DNA from: an uncultured Collinsella sp.
GTDB lineage: Bacteria; Actinomycetota; Coriobacteriia; Coriobacteriales; Coriobacteriaceae
Assembly: GCA_900764025.1 (NCBI GenBank)
Contig: CAAFMM010000360.1
Location: forward strand, 1 to 7,551
Length of the DNA: 7,551 nt
Direction of reading: 5' to 3'
How positions within the stretch are numbered: the first letter of the stretch is position 1; each line of letters starts with the position of its first letter. The notes under the pieces were generated by a model that saw only the letters and a list, made by a program, of their open reading frames with translations, searched no databases and was not told the origin of the DNA. This document shows, in pieces, positions 1-6,044 of this stretch. The position numbers and the translations under genes were made by a program.

Positions 1-141
1 GCGACGGTGGGGGTCGACAACGTGTGCGAGCGCGCGGCGCTCGCGGACGGGGGCAAACTTATCTTCCCGAAGCTCGCTCACGGCGGCGTGACCGTCGCGT
101 TTTCCAAGGTAACTATCGAACTTTCGTTTAAGGAGCGGTGA
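1..141 (+). CDS. cbiG: Cobalt-precorrin-5A hydrolase CbiG, C-terminal end (partial)
   Basis: The window opens in frame 1 inside a gene whose last 46 codons are visible before a TGA stop. The fragment contains GVDNVCERAAL (local residues 4-14), then a G-G-K-L-I stretch and H-G-G-V-T-V-A. This is the end of the CbiG C-terminal domain, which is also found alone as CobE. CbiG opens the delta-lactone of cobalt-precorrin-5A and releases the two-carbon unit as acetaldehyde during anaerobic corrin ring contraction; it is a cytoplasmic enzyme. The next gene is cbiH, whose product forms the neighbouring ring-contracted intermediate, and this supports CbiG over a stand-alone CobE. The stop shares one base with the ATG of cbiH. 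The N-terminal part lies outside the window, so fusion to another domain cannot be excluded. Confidence 0.85.
   Translation, partial: ATVGVDNVCERAALADGGKLIFPKLAHGGVTVAFSKVTIELSFKER
130..135 (+). promoter_or_regulatory. Ribosome binding site that decides the cbiH start
   Basis: AAGGAG lies inside the end of cbiG, five bases before the ATG at 141. An in-frame GTG at 138 would leave only two bases of spacing, so the ATG is the better start. Confidence 0.7.
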
Positions 142-884
142 TGGGAAAGCTCTTCGTGGTGGGGATCGGCCCGGGCGGCCCCGACGGCATGACGATTGCG
201 GCTCGGCGCGCGCTCGAGGCGGCCGACATCGTTGTGGGGTACACGAAATACGTGGAGCTCGCGCTCGCCGCCGTGCCCGACGCGGCGCATCTCGCGACGC
301 CGATGATGCACGAGGTCGAACGGTGCCGCCTGGCGCTTTCGCGCGCGCAGAGCGGAGAAGCCGTGGCGCTCGTGTGCAGCGGTGACGCGGGCGTGTACGG
401 CATGGCGAGCCCCGTGCTAGAGCTTGCGGAGGACTACCCCGATGTAGACGTGGAAGTTATCGCCGGGGCCACCGCGGCTCAGAGCGGGTCGGCGGTGCTC
501 GGCGCCCCGCTTGCCCACGACTTCGCGGTCGTGTCGCTCTCCGACCTGCTCACGCCATGGGAGGTCATTGAGCGCAGGCTCGCCGCCGTGGCGAGCGCCG
601 ACTTCTGCATCTGTTTGTACAACCCGCGCAGCAGAAAGCGCGCCGACAGGCTCTCACGCGCGGCGAAGATTATGCTCGAATGGAAGGCCCCCGACACGCT
701 CTGCGGCTGGGTACGCAACATCGGGCGCGAGGGGCAGCAGTCGGGCATGTGCAGGCTCTCTGAGCTGGGGGAGATCGACGCCGACATGTTCACCACCGTG
801 TTCGTCGGCAACGCGGACACGAAGCTCGTAGGTGGCCGTATGGTCACGCCGCGCGGGTATCGGGAGATTCCATGCGAAAGGTAA
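141..884 (+). CDS. cbiH: Cobalt-precorrin-3B C17-methyltransferase (CbiH/CobJ family)
   Basis: A 247-residue class III (tetrapyrrole) SAM-dependent methyltransferase of normal family length. It methylates C17 of the cobalt-precorrin ring and triggers ring contraction in the anaerobic B12 pathway; it is cytoplasmic. Visible family landmarks are the N-terminal GIGPGG (8-13), SGDAGVYGMASP (80-91), the Ala/Gly-rich G-A-T-A-A-Q-S-G-S-A-V-L-G-A-P-L segment (109-124), then H-D-F (126-128), S-L-S-D-L (132-136) and Y-N-P-R-S (160-164), and the C-terminal V-F-V-G-N-A-D-T (220-227). The substrate is called as the cobalt form because CbiG lies directly upstream; CobJ is the aerobic name for the same family. 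The start is the ATG preceded by AAGGAG and overlapping the cbiG stop. It ends in TAA and overlaps the next gene by 13 bases. Nothing essential appears to be missing. Confidence 0.95.
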   Translation: MGKLFVVGIGPGGPDGMTIAARRALEAADIVVGYTKYVELALAAVPDAAHLATPMMHEVERCRLALSRAQSGEAVALVCSGDAGVYGMASPVLELAEDYPDVDVEVIAGATAAQSGSAVLGAPLAHDFAVVSLSDLLTPWEVIERRLAAVASADFCICLYNPRSRKRADRLSRAAKIMLEWKAPDTLCGWVRNIGREGQQSGMCRLSELGEIDADMFTTVFVGNADTKLVGGRMVTPRGYREIPCER

Positions 885-2221
885 CGATCATCGGGGCGGG
901 CCCCGGAAACCCCGACTTGCTCTCGCGCGCGGCGCTCGACGCGATCGACATCGCCGACGTGGTCATCGGCGCTCATCGCGCGCTTGCCGGCATCGACGTG
1001 CCGCCCGACGTGGTGAGATGCGAGCTCGTGAAGACGGCGGACATCGTCGCCGCGCTCACCGATGCGGCGTCGTGGCGGCGCGCCGTGGTTGTGATGACGG
1101 GCGATGTGGGGCTGTTCAGCGGCGCGCGCCGCCTGGTGGAGGCGCTCTCCGGCGACACGCAGGTGGACGTGCGCGTCGTTCCCGGCATAAGCTCAGCGTC
1201 GTATCTCGCCGCGCGCCTCGCGCGTCCATGGCAGGATTGGCGCTTTGCGAGCGCTCACGGCGTGGCGTGCGACATCGTGGCCGAGGCCGAGCGCGCAGGT
1301 GAGCTCTTCCTCGTCACGTCGGGCGGGGAAGACCCCTCGCGGCTTTCCGGCGAGCTTGTGCAGGCGGGCTTCGGGGACGCGCGCGTGACGGTGGCCGAGC
1401 GCCTGTCGTACCCCGACGAGCGCATCACCTGTGCGACCGCAAGTGAAATCGCAGGTCAGACGTTCGACGAATTGAACGTGATGCTTATCGATTTCGCAGG
1501 CGGCGCCGGGTCGCCTGCGGGCTCTAGCGCAGCCTCCGAGGCGCCGGTCGGCGCGCCCGCGCCCGCGGCGGCTTCTTCCGCGGCTGACTCTGCGGGCGCA
1601 TCCCGCGCCGCGATCTCCCGCTGGCCGTACGCTTCCTCGGGCATTCCCGACGAGCTCTTCATCCGTGGCGACGTTCCCATGACCAAGCAGGAGGTGCGCG
1701 CCGTCGCGCTCGCGAAGCTGCGCCTTACCGCGACCGACACCGTGTGGGACGTCGGCGCCGGCACGGGGAGTGTATCGATCGAGGCGGCGCTCGTCGCGCG
1801 AGCGGGGTCGGTATGGGCGGTCGAGCGCAACGCGACCGGCGTGCGGCTCATCCGAGAGAACGCGGATGCATTCGGGTGCGGCAACGTGCATGCGGTTCCC
1901 GGCGTCGCCCCCGAAGCGCTCGCGAAACTGCCCGTCCCCGACGCCGTGTTCGTCGGCGGGAGCGCGGGTAAGCTTCCCTCCATCGTGGAGGCGGCGCTCG
2001 AGAAGAACTCGCAGGTTCGCCTGTGCGTGCCATGCGTCACCGTTGAGACGCTCACCGAGGCGTGCGCGCTCCTTTCGGGTTCGCGCTTTAAGGGGTTCGA
2101 GGCGTGCCAGGTGTCGGCCGCCCGCGCCGAGGCTGTAGGCTCGCACCATCTTATGAAGGCGCAAAACCCCGTGTTCCTCGTCAGCGCGCGTGGTGCAGGT
2201 GGGGAAGGCGGCGCCCGGTGA
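872..2221 (+). CDS. cbiET: Bifunctional cobalt-precorrin C5/C15-methyltransferase and C12 decarboxylase (CbiE-CbiT fusion)
   Basis: A 449-residue fusion, as in CobL. Residues 1 to about 207 form the CbiE domain, a class III SAM methyltransferase for C5 (cobalt-precorrin-7), with GAGPGNPDLL (8-17), M-T-G-D-V-G-L-F-S-G (75-84), V-P-G-I-S-S-A-S-Y (103-111) and a closing L-N-V-M-L-I-D (201-207). Residues about 251-440 form the CbiT domain, a Rossmann-type methyltransferase that methylates C15 and decarboxylates the C12 acetate. Its landmarks are G-I-P-D-E-L-F-I-R-G-D (257-267) with P-M-T-K-Q-E-V-R (269-276), the SAM loop V-W-D-V-G-A-G-T-G-S (291-300), and A-V-F-V-G-G-S (358-364). An Ala/Pro/Ser/Gly-rich stretch (208-250) links the domains. 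The ATG follows GGGAG by five bases, inside the end of cbiH. The TGA overlaps the GTG of cbiA by four bases. Confidence 0.96.
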   Translation: MRKVTIIGAGPGNPDLLSRAALDAIDIADVVIGAHRALAGIDVPPDVVRCELVKTADIVAALTDAASWRRAVVVMTGDVGLFSGARRLVEALSGDTQVDVRVVPGISSASYLAARLARPWQDWRFASAHGVACDIVAEAERAGELFLVTSGGEDPSRLSGELVQAGFGDARVTVAERLSYPDERITCATASEIAGQTFDELNVMLIDFAGGAGSPAGSSAASEAPVGAPAPAAASSAADSAGASRAAISRWPYASSGIPDELFIRGDVPMTKQEVRAVALAKLRLTATDTVWDVGAGTGSVSIEAALVARAGSVWAVERNATGVRLIRENADAFGCGNVHAVPGVAPEALAKLPVPDAVFVGGSAGKLPSIVEAALEKNSQVRLCVPCVTVETLTEACALLSGSRFKGFEACQVSAARAEAVGSHHLMKAQNPVFLVSARGAGGEGGAR

Positions 2222-3600
2222 GCACGTCCATCCCGCGCTTCATGGTCGCTGCGCCCTCGAGCGGGAGCGGCAAGACGGTCGTAACGTGCGCGCTCCTGCG
2301 CGCGCTCGCGCGCCGCGGCCTTGCATGCGCGGCCTTCAAATGCGGCCCCGACTACATTGACCCGCTCTTTCATCGCCGCGTCGTGGGTGCGCGCTCGGGC
2401 AACTTAGACGGCTTCTTCACCGATGCCCCGACGCTGCGCGCCCTGCTCGCACGCGGCGCCGCTGGCGCGGATGTCGCGGTGCTCGAGGGGGTCATGGGCT
2501 TCTACGACGGCATGGCGCCCGGCGTGGCCGACGCGAGCAGCTACCAGGTTGCGCGCGACACGGAAACGCCGGTCGTTTTAGCGGTGAACGGGCGCGGGGC
2601 GTCTTTATCGCTCGCCGCCGTAATCCGCGGCATCGCCGAGTTCCTGCCTTGTGCGAACGTGCGCGGCGTCGTGCTGAACAAGACGAGCGCCGCTGCCTGC
2701 GCCTACGCTGCGCCTGCGATCGAGAAGCACACGGGCGTCGCGGTTTTGGGGAATATCCCCGCCGACGAGGCGTTCTCGCTCGAAAGCCGGCATCTGGGGC
2801 TTGTGACCGCCGACGAGGTCGAGCAGCTCTCCGCGCGCATCGACAAGATGGCCGAGCTGGTGGAAAAGAGCGTCGACGTCGACCGCTTGCTCGAAATAGC
2901 GGCGACGGCACCCGATATCCGCGAGGAACCTTACCGGTTGGAGCCGATCGCGGGAGCGCGGCCCATCGTCGCCGTCGCGCGTGACGAGGCATTCTCGTTC
3001 TACTACGAGGAGAACCTGCGCGCGCTCGAGGACCTGGGTTGTGAGCTGGCCTTTTTCAGCCCCCTGTGTGATAGTGAGTTGCCCCGGGGGACAAGCGCCC
3101 TCTATCTAGGAGGTGGCTACCCGGAGCTCCATGCGCAGCAGCTCTCCGAGAACGCGCCGATGCGCGAGGCGGTGCGGCATGCGGTGGAATCCGGCATGCC
3201 GACGGTCGCCGAATGCGGTGGGTTTCTGTATCTGCAGCGCGAAATCGCCGATAGCGAGGGGCGGCGCTGGCCTGTTGCGGGCGCCCTTGAGGGCGTAAGC
3301 GAGAACGGGGGAAGGCTGTCCCATTTCGGGTACGTGGAGCTCACTTCTCAACGCGACGGGCTCTACGGGCCGCGCGGCACACGCATCCGCGCGCACGAGT
3401 TCCACTACTGGCAGTCCACCTGCCCGGGCGGCGACTTCTGGGCGCAGAAGCCCCGGCGCGACAAGGGCTGGCCGTGCATGACGACCACCCCGTCCCTGGT
3501 TGCGGGCTTCCCGCATGTGTATTATCCTGCGAACCCCGACGTTGCGCGCGCGTTCGCGTCTGCCGCAGCGTCGTTCGCAGAGAGGAGACGGCATGGCTGA
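2218..3600 (+). CDS. cbiA: Cobyrinate a,c-diamide synthase
   Basis: A 460-residue, ATP- and glutamine-dependent amidotransferase of usual CbiA length. It amidates the a and c carboxylates of (cobalt) cobyrinate in the cytoplasm. The N-terminal dethiobiotin-synthetase-like ATPase domain has a P-loop, A-P-S-S-G-S-G-K-T (12-20), then K-C-G-P-D-Y-I-D-P-L (41-50) and E-G-V-M-G-F-Y-D-G (90-98). The C-terminal class I glutaminase-like domain has L-Y-L-G-G-G-Y-P-E-L (295-304), the nucleophile Cys333 in A-E-C-G-G-F (331-336), H-E-F-H-Y-W (393-398), and a late His433 in G-F-P-H-V-Y that is the likely catalytic histidine. The frame is open 38 codons further upstream inside cbiET. The GTG at 2218 is preferred because it gives the normal N-terminus just before the P-loop and a GTGA four-base overlap with the upstream stop. 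The Shine-Dalgarno is weak (GGGGAAGG about 10 bases before), consistent with translational coupling. It ends eight bases inside cobT. Confidence 0.95.
   Translation: MSTSIPRFMVAAPSSGSGKTVVTCALLRALARRGLACAAFKCGPDYIDPLFHRRVVGARSGNLDGFFTDAPTLRALLARGAAGADVAVLEGVMGFYDGMAPGVADASSYQVARDTETPVVLAVNGRGASLSLAAVIRGIAEFLPCANVRGVVLNKTSAAACAYAAPAIEKHTGVAVLGNIPADEAFSLESRHLGLVTADEVEQLSARIDKMAELVEKSVDVDRLLEIAATAPDIREEPYRLEPIAGARPIVAVARDEAFSFYYEENLRALEDLGCELAFFSPLCDSELPRGTSALYLGGGYPELHAQQLSENAPMREAVRHAVESGMPTVAECGGFLYLQREIADSEGRRWPVAGALEGVSENGGRLSHFGYVELTSQRDGLYGPRGTRIRAHEFHYWQSTCPGGDFWAQKPRRDKGWPCMTTTPSLVAGFPHVYYPANPDVARAFASAAASFAERRRHG
3108..3116 (+). other. Internal Shine-Dalgarno-like sequence within cbiA
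   Basis: AGGAGGTGG is a near-perfect anti-Shine-Dalgarno complement inside cbiA. It encodes L-G-G-G (297-300) close to the start of the glutaminase domain, using the codons CTA and GGA, which look uncommon in this GC-rich gene set. No suitably spaced in-frame start follows: the nearest ATG, at 3131, is out of frame. A translational pause is more plausible than internal initiation, and chance is also possible. Confidence 0.35.
3582..3587 (+). promoter_or_regulatory. Ribosome binding site that decides the cobT start
   Basis: GAGGAG lies within the last codons of cbiA, five bases before the ATG at 3593. It supports this start over in-frame codons up to 93 bases further upstream, which would overlap cbiA extensively. 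Confidence 0.75.
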
Positions 3601-4735
3601 AGCAACCGAAACCGCGCTGGCCTGCATCCGCGAGGAAGTCGAGCGCGCGTTCTCGTCGGCGCCGGGCGCCGTGCTCGAAGCCGCGCTCTCCCGGATCGCG
3701 CCCGCAGACGAGTGCGCCCGCGCCGCCGCGTACGCCGCGTGGGACTCCATCGCGCACCCCTTGGGGGGATTGGGCGACTTTGAAGATGCCGTCGCGTGTA
3801 TCGCCGCAGCTCAGGGGAGCGCCGAGGTTGCCGAGTTTCCCCGTGCGCTCGCGGTATTCTTCTCCGACAACGGGGTCGTTGCCGAGGGCGTGTCGCAAAG
3901 CGGGCAAGACGTGACGCGAGCCGTCGCGCGCAACATGTGCGAGGGGGCCACGAGCGCCTGCCGCATGGCGGCGTTCGCGGGTGCCGAGGTCGTGCCCGTC
4001 GACGTGGGTATGGCCCGGGGCATAGAAGACGCGCGCATGGTGCGCGCGAACGTGCGGCGGGGGAGCGGTAATATCGCGCACGGCTCCGCTATGTCTCGCG
4101 ATGGGGCCGTGCGCGCGATCGAGGTCGGAATCGCCGTCGCGTGCGGACTTGCCCGCGCCGGCGTGCGCCTTCTCGCCGCGGGCGAGATGGGCATCGGCAA
4201 CACGACCACCTCGACGGCGGTGGCCGCAGTGCTCATCCGGGCGGACGCGCGGAGCCTCGTCGGGCGCGGCGCGGGGCTCTCGGACGACTCGCTCGCGCGC
4301 AAGCGCGACGTGGTCGAGCGCGCTATCGACGCGAACTCGCCCGATCCTGCCGACCCGATCGACGTACTCTCGAAGGTGGGCGGCTTCGACATCGCGGCGA
4401 TGTGCGGCTTCTACCTGGGGGCCGCGGCCTCGAAGGCGCCGGCGCTCCTCGACGGGGTCATATCCTGCACGGCGGCCCTGTGCGCGGCGCGCCTGTGCCC
4501 CAACGCCTTGGGCTACCTCGTGGGCACCCACACATCAAGCGAACCCGCAAGCCAGGAGCTCCTTCGCGAGCTCGGCATAAAGGCACCCCTCGACGCAGGC
4601 ATTCACTTGGGTGAAGGCGCGGGCGCCATGGCGTATCTGCCCCTTCTGGATTCGGCGCTGCGCGTGTACCGGGATGGGAAGACGTTCACGGCGACTGGCA
4701 TGGCTGCTTACGAGCATTTCGAGGCCGGGAAATGA
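3593..4735 (+). CDS. cobT: Nicotinate-nucleotide--dimethylbenzimidazole phosphoribosyltransferase
   Basis: A 380-residue CobT. It transfers ribose phosphate from nicotinate mononucleotide to the lower-ligand base and forms the alpha-ribazole 5'-phosphate used by CobS. Visible landmarks are H-P-L-G-G-L-G-D-F-E (55-64), F-F-S-D-N-G-V-V-A-E-G-V-S (89-101), V-P-V-D-V-G (134-139), G-E-M-G-I-G-N-T-T (197-205), G-R-G-A-G-L (224-229), V-G-G-F-D-I-A-A-M-C-G (262-272) and L-G-E-G-A-G-A (339-345). Glu341 and Glu198 correspond to the Salmonella CobT residues Glu317 and Glu174, both offset by 24. The D-N-G and Q-S-G-Q-D-V-T variants resemble CobT of anaerobic Firmicutes more than the enterobacterial D-H-G form (from memory, not searched). 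The start is set by GAGGAG. The stop overlaps the cobU ATG as ATGA. Which base is used in vivo cannot be read from the sequence. Confidence 0.95.
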   Translation: MAEATETALACIREEVERAFSSAPGAVLEAALSRIAPADECARAAAYAAWDSIAHPLGGLGDFEDAVACIAAAQGSAEVAEFPRALAVFFSDNGVVAEGVSQSGQDVTRAVARNMCEGATSACRMAAFAGAEVVPVDVGMARGIEDARMVRANVRRGSGNIAHGSAMSRDGAVRAIEVGIAVACGLARAGVRLLAAGEMGIGNTTTSTAVAAVLIRADARSLVGRGAGLSDDSLARKRDVVERAIDANSPDPADPIDVLSKVGGFDIAAMCGFYLGAAASKAPALLDGVISCTAALCAARLCPNALGYLVGTHTSSEPASQELLRELGIKAPLDAGIHLGEGAGAMAYLPLLDSALRVYRDGKTFTATGMAAYEHFEAGK

Positions 4736-5280
4736 CGGTGACGCTCGTCATCGGCGCCGCCGCGAGCGGCAAGAGCGCCTACGCCGAGTCCCTGTGCCTC
4801 GGGCACGACGGCCCCCGCGTGTACGTGGCAACGATGGAGCCCTTCGGGGAAGAGGGCGCCCGCCGCATCGCACGCCATCGGGCGCTGCGCGAGGGCAAGG
4901 GGTTTTCCACCCTCGAGTGCACGCGTGACGTGGGCGCCGCAGTGTCCGGGCTTCCGCGCGGCTGCACACTTCTTTTGGAGGACGTGGGCAACCTGGTTGC
5001 GAACGAGCTCTTCGCGGAAGGCGGCTTGTCCCCACGTGACCCCGACGCTGCGGCGCGCGAGGTGCTCGGAGACATCGAACGGCTCGCTCAGGCCGCTGCG
5101 TATACGGTGGTGGTCTCCGTCGACGTGTTTGCCGATGGGATGCGCTACGATGAGGGGACCGAGGCATGGAGGCGCGCGCTCGCGCGCGTGAACGCGGGCG
5201 TGGCGGCGCTGGCCGACCGCGCAGTCGAAGTGGTATTCGGGATTCCCGTGTGGATGAAAGGCGAAGGACCTACAAGGTGA
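4732..5280 (+). CDS. cobU: Adenosylcobinamide kinase / adenosylcobinamide-phosphate guanylyltransferase (divergent CobU)
   Basis: A 182-residue protein, the usual CobU length. CobU phosphorylates adenosylcobinamide and then transfers GMP from GTP, making adenosylcobinamide-GDP for CobS. Evidence is the Walker A motif G-A-A-A-S-G-K-S (8-15) followed by A-Y-A-E; V-Y-V-A-T (30-34); the RIxxHxxxR motif at R45-I46-A-R-H49-R-A-L-R53, which carries the histidine that accepts GMP; L-L-L-E-D-V (80-85); and G-I-P-V-W-M-K-G (170-177). It is divergent: the usual G-G-A-R before S-G-K-S is G-A-A-A, and the normally strong Asn-Glu-Val-Gly-x-Gly-Ile-Val-Pro block reads S-V-D-V-F-A-D-G-M (129-137). GAGG lies seven bases before the ATG, and the start overlaps the cobT stop as ATGA. 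A second CobU-like domain lies two genes downstream. Function is confident at family level; retention of both activities is less certain. Confidence 0.85.
   Translation: MTVTLVIGAAASGKSAYAESLCLGHDGPRVYVATMEPFGEEGARRIARHRALREGKGFSTLECTRDVGAAVSGLPRGCTLLLEDVGNLVANELFAEGGLSPRDPDAAAREVLGDIERLAQAAAYTVVVSVDVFADGMRYDEGTEAWRRALARVNAGVAALADRAVEVVFGIPVWMKGEGPTR
5264..5268 (+). promoter_or_regulatory. Ribosome binding site for the cobS GTG start
   Basis: AAGGA lies within the last codons of cobU, eight bases before the GTG at 5277. It supports that GTG as the cobS start, since the nearest upstream ATG (5254) is in another frame. Confidence 0.55.
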
Positions 5281-6044
5281 AGATAGCAGAGGCAATCGGC
5301 GCGGCGTTCGGAACGTTCTCGCGCATCCCCGTCCCGAAATCGGCCTGGACCGATTTCGGATCAACCCATGCGCTTGCCGCGTTTCCCCTGGTGGGCCTTG
5401 CGGAAGGCTTCCTCATGACGGCGTGGGGGTACGTGGCGAACCTGCTCGGCGTACCCGCGACCATCGTCGCGGCCGTGCTCGCGGCGCTGCCTGTGGCGGT
5501 GACGGGAGGCATCCACCTAGACGGGCTCTGCGACACCTCCGATGCGCTTGCAAGTTGGGCCCCGCGCGAACGAAAGCTCGAGATCATGCACGACCCGCGG
5601 GCGGGCGCCTTCGGGGTCATCGGTGTTGTCGTGTACCTTATTCTGCAGTTTTCCCTGTTCACCGCGCTGCCGCTTACGGCGGGGGCGTTCCTCGCGCTTC
5701 TGTGCTCGCTCGTGTTCTCCCGCGCGCTTTCGGGGCTCGCCGTTGAATGCTGGCCTGCCGCGCGGGCGGACGGCATGGCCGCGGGGCTCTCGCCTGCGAA
5801 GAAGCGCGCGGCGATCGTCGTGCCGCTTTACGCTTTCGCTGCGGCTTCGGCTGCAGGGATGGTCGCGTGCGCTCAGGCCGTCGGCGCCCTTATGGCGGTG
5901 GCGGGGCTTTTGGCGCTCGCGTGGTACCGTCATGTTGCCCTGTCCCGCTTCGGCGGGGTGACGGGGGATTTGGCCGGATGGTTTCTGCAATGGGCTGAGC
6001 TCGCGATGCTTGCCATGCTGGTAGCGGGGGGCATGCTCCTATGA
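5277..6044 (+). CDS. cobS: Adenosylcobinamide-GDP ribazoletransferase (cobalamin synthase)
   Basis: A 255-residue polytopic inner-membrane protein of typical CobS length. It joins adenosylcobinamide-GDP to alpha-ribazole (phosphate) to give adenosylcobalamin (5'-phosphate). Diagnostic motifs are G-G-I-H-L-D-G-L-C-D-T-S-D-A (77-90), R-K-L-E-I-M-H-D-P-R-A-G-A-F-G (99-113) with acidic residues that probably bind metal and the nucleotide substrate, and F-G-G-V-T-G-D-L-A-G (225-234). Long hydrophobic runs fit membrane helices at roughly 32-56, 60-77, 111-134, 135-156, 178-216 (probably two) and 238-255. The GTG at 5277 gives the normal M-K-I-A-E-A-I-G N-terminus and a GTGA overlap with the cobU stop; the frame is open further upstream, but that extension is basic, Arg-rich and unlike CobS. 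The stop overlaps the next gene by four bases. A perfect inverted repeat lies in codons 20-28. Confidence 0.95.
   Translation: MKIAEAIGAAFGTFSRIPVPKSAWTDFGSTHALAAFPLVGLAEGFLMTAWGYVANLLGVPATIVAAVLAALPVAVTGGIHLDGLCDTSDALASWAPRERKLEIMHDPRAGAFGVIGVVVYLILQFSLFTALPLTAGAFLALLCSLVFSRALSGLAVECWPAARADGMAAGLSPAKKRAAIVVPLYAFAAASAAGMVACAQAVGALMAVAGLLALAWYRHVALSRFGGVTGDLAGWFLQWAELAMLAMLVAGGMLL
5334..5359 (+). repeat. Perfect 10-bp inverted repeat inside the 5' part of cobS
   Basis: CCGAAATCGG (5334-5343) and CCGATTTCGG (5350-5359) are exact reverse complements separated by six bases, CCTGGA. The mRNA could form a 10-bp hairpin beginning 57 bases after the cobS GTG. No T-run follows, so it is not an intrinsic terminator. 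It lies in codons for P-K-S-A-W-T-D-F-G. A regulatory role is not shown. Confidence 0.6.

Noticed and set aside
2104..2217. N-terminal extension of cbiA by 38 codons
   Set aside because: The extension lies inside cbiET, is Arg/Pro-rich and is unlike CbiA. The GTG at 2218 gives the normal N-terminus and a four-base overlap.
1193..2373. Long minus-strand open frames opposite cbiET and cbiA
   Set aside because: They overlap each other and well-identified plus-strand genes, and show low-complexity, basic translations with no motifs.
2872..2883. 12-bp palindrome GTCGACGTCGAC
   Set aside because: It encodes V-D-V-D inside cbiA and is readily produced by favoured GC-rich codons, with no neighbouring promoter context.
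3500..3592. N-terminal extension of cobT by 31 codons
   Set aside because: GAGGAG at 3582-3587 is well placed only for the ATG at 3593, and the extension overlaps the cbiA glutaminase domain.
3757..3766. CCCCTTGGGG palindrome
   Set aside because: Encodes the conserved P-L-G-G of CobT; a four-base arm without a loop is not meaningful.
3341..4531. 396-codon open frame on the minus strand
   Set aside because: It lies wholly antisense to cbiA/cobT, whose motifs are unambiguous. The translation is Arg/Ala/Gly-rich with no recognisable domain, as expected of the antisense frame of GC-rich genes.
5173..5186. CGCGCG-CT-CGCGCG alternating run
   Set aside because: Lies within cobU and encodes Arg/Ala/Leu-rich residues; it is explained by codon bias, and the two-base loop is too short for a hairpin.
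5166..5276. N-terminal extension of cobS by 37 codons
   Set aside because: It is Arg-rich and unlike the CobS N-terminus; the GTG at 5277 gives a normal start and a GTGA overlap.
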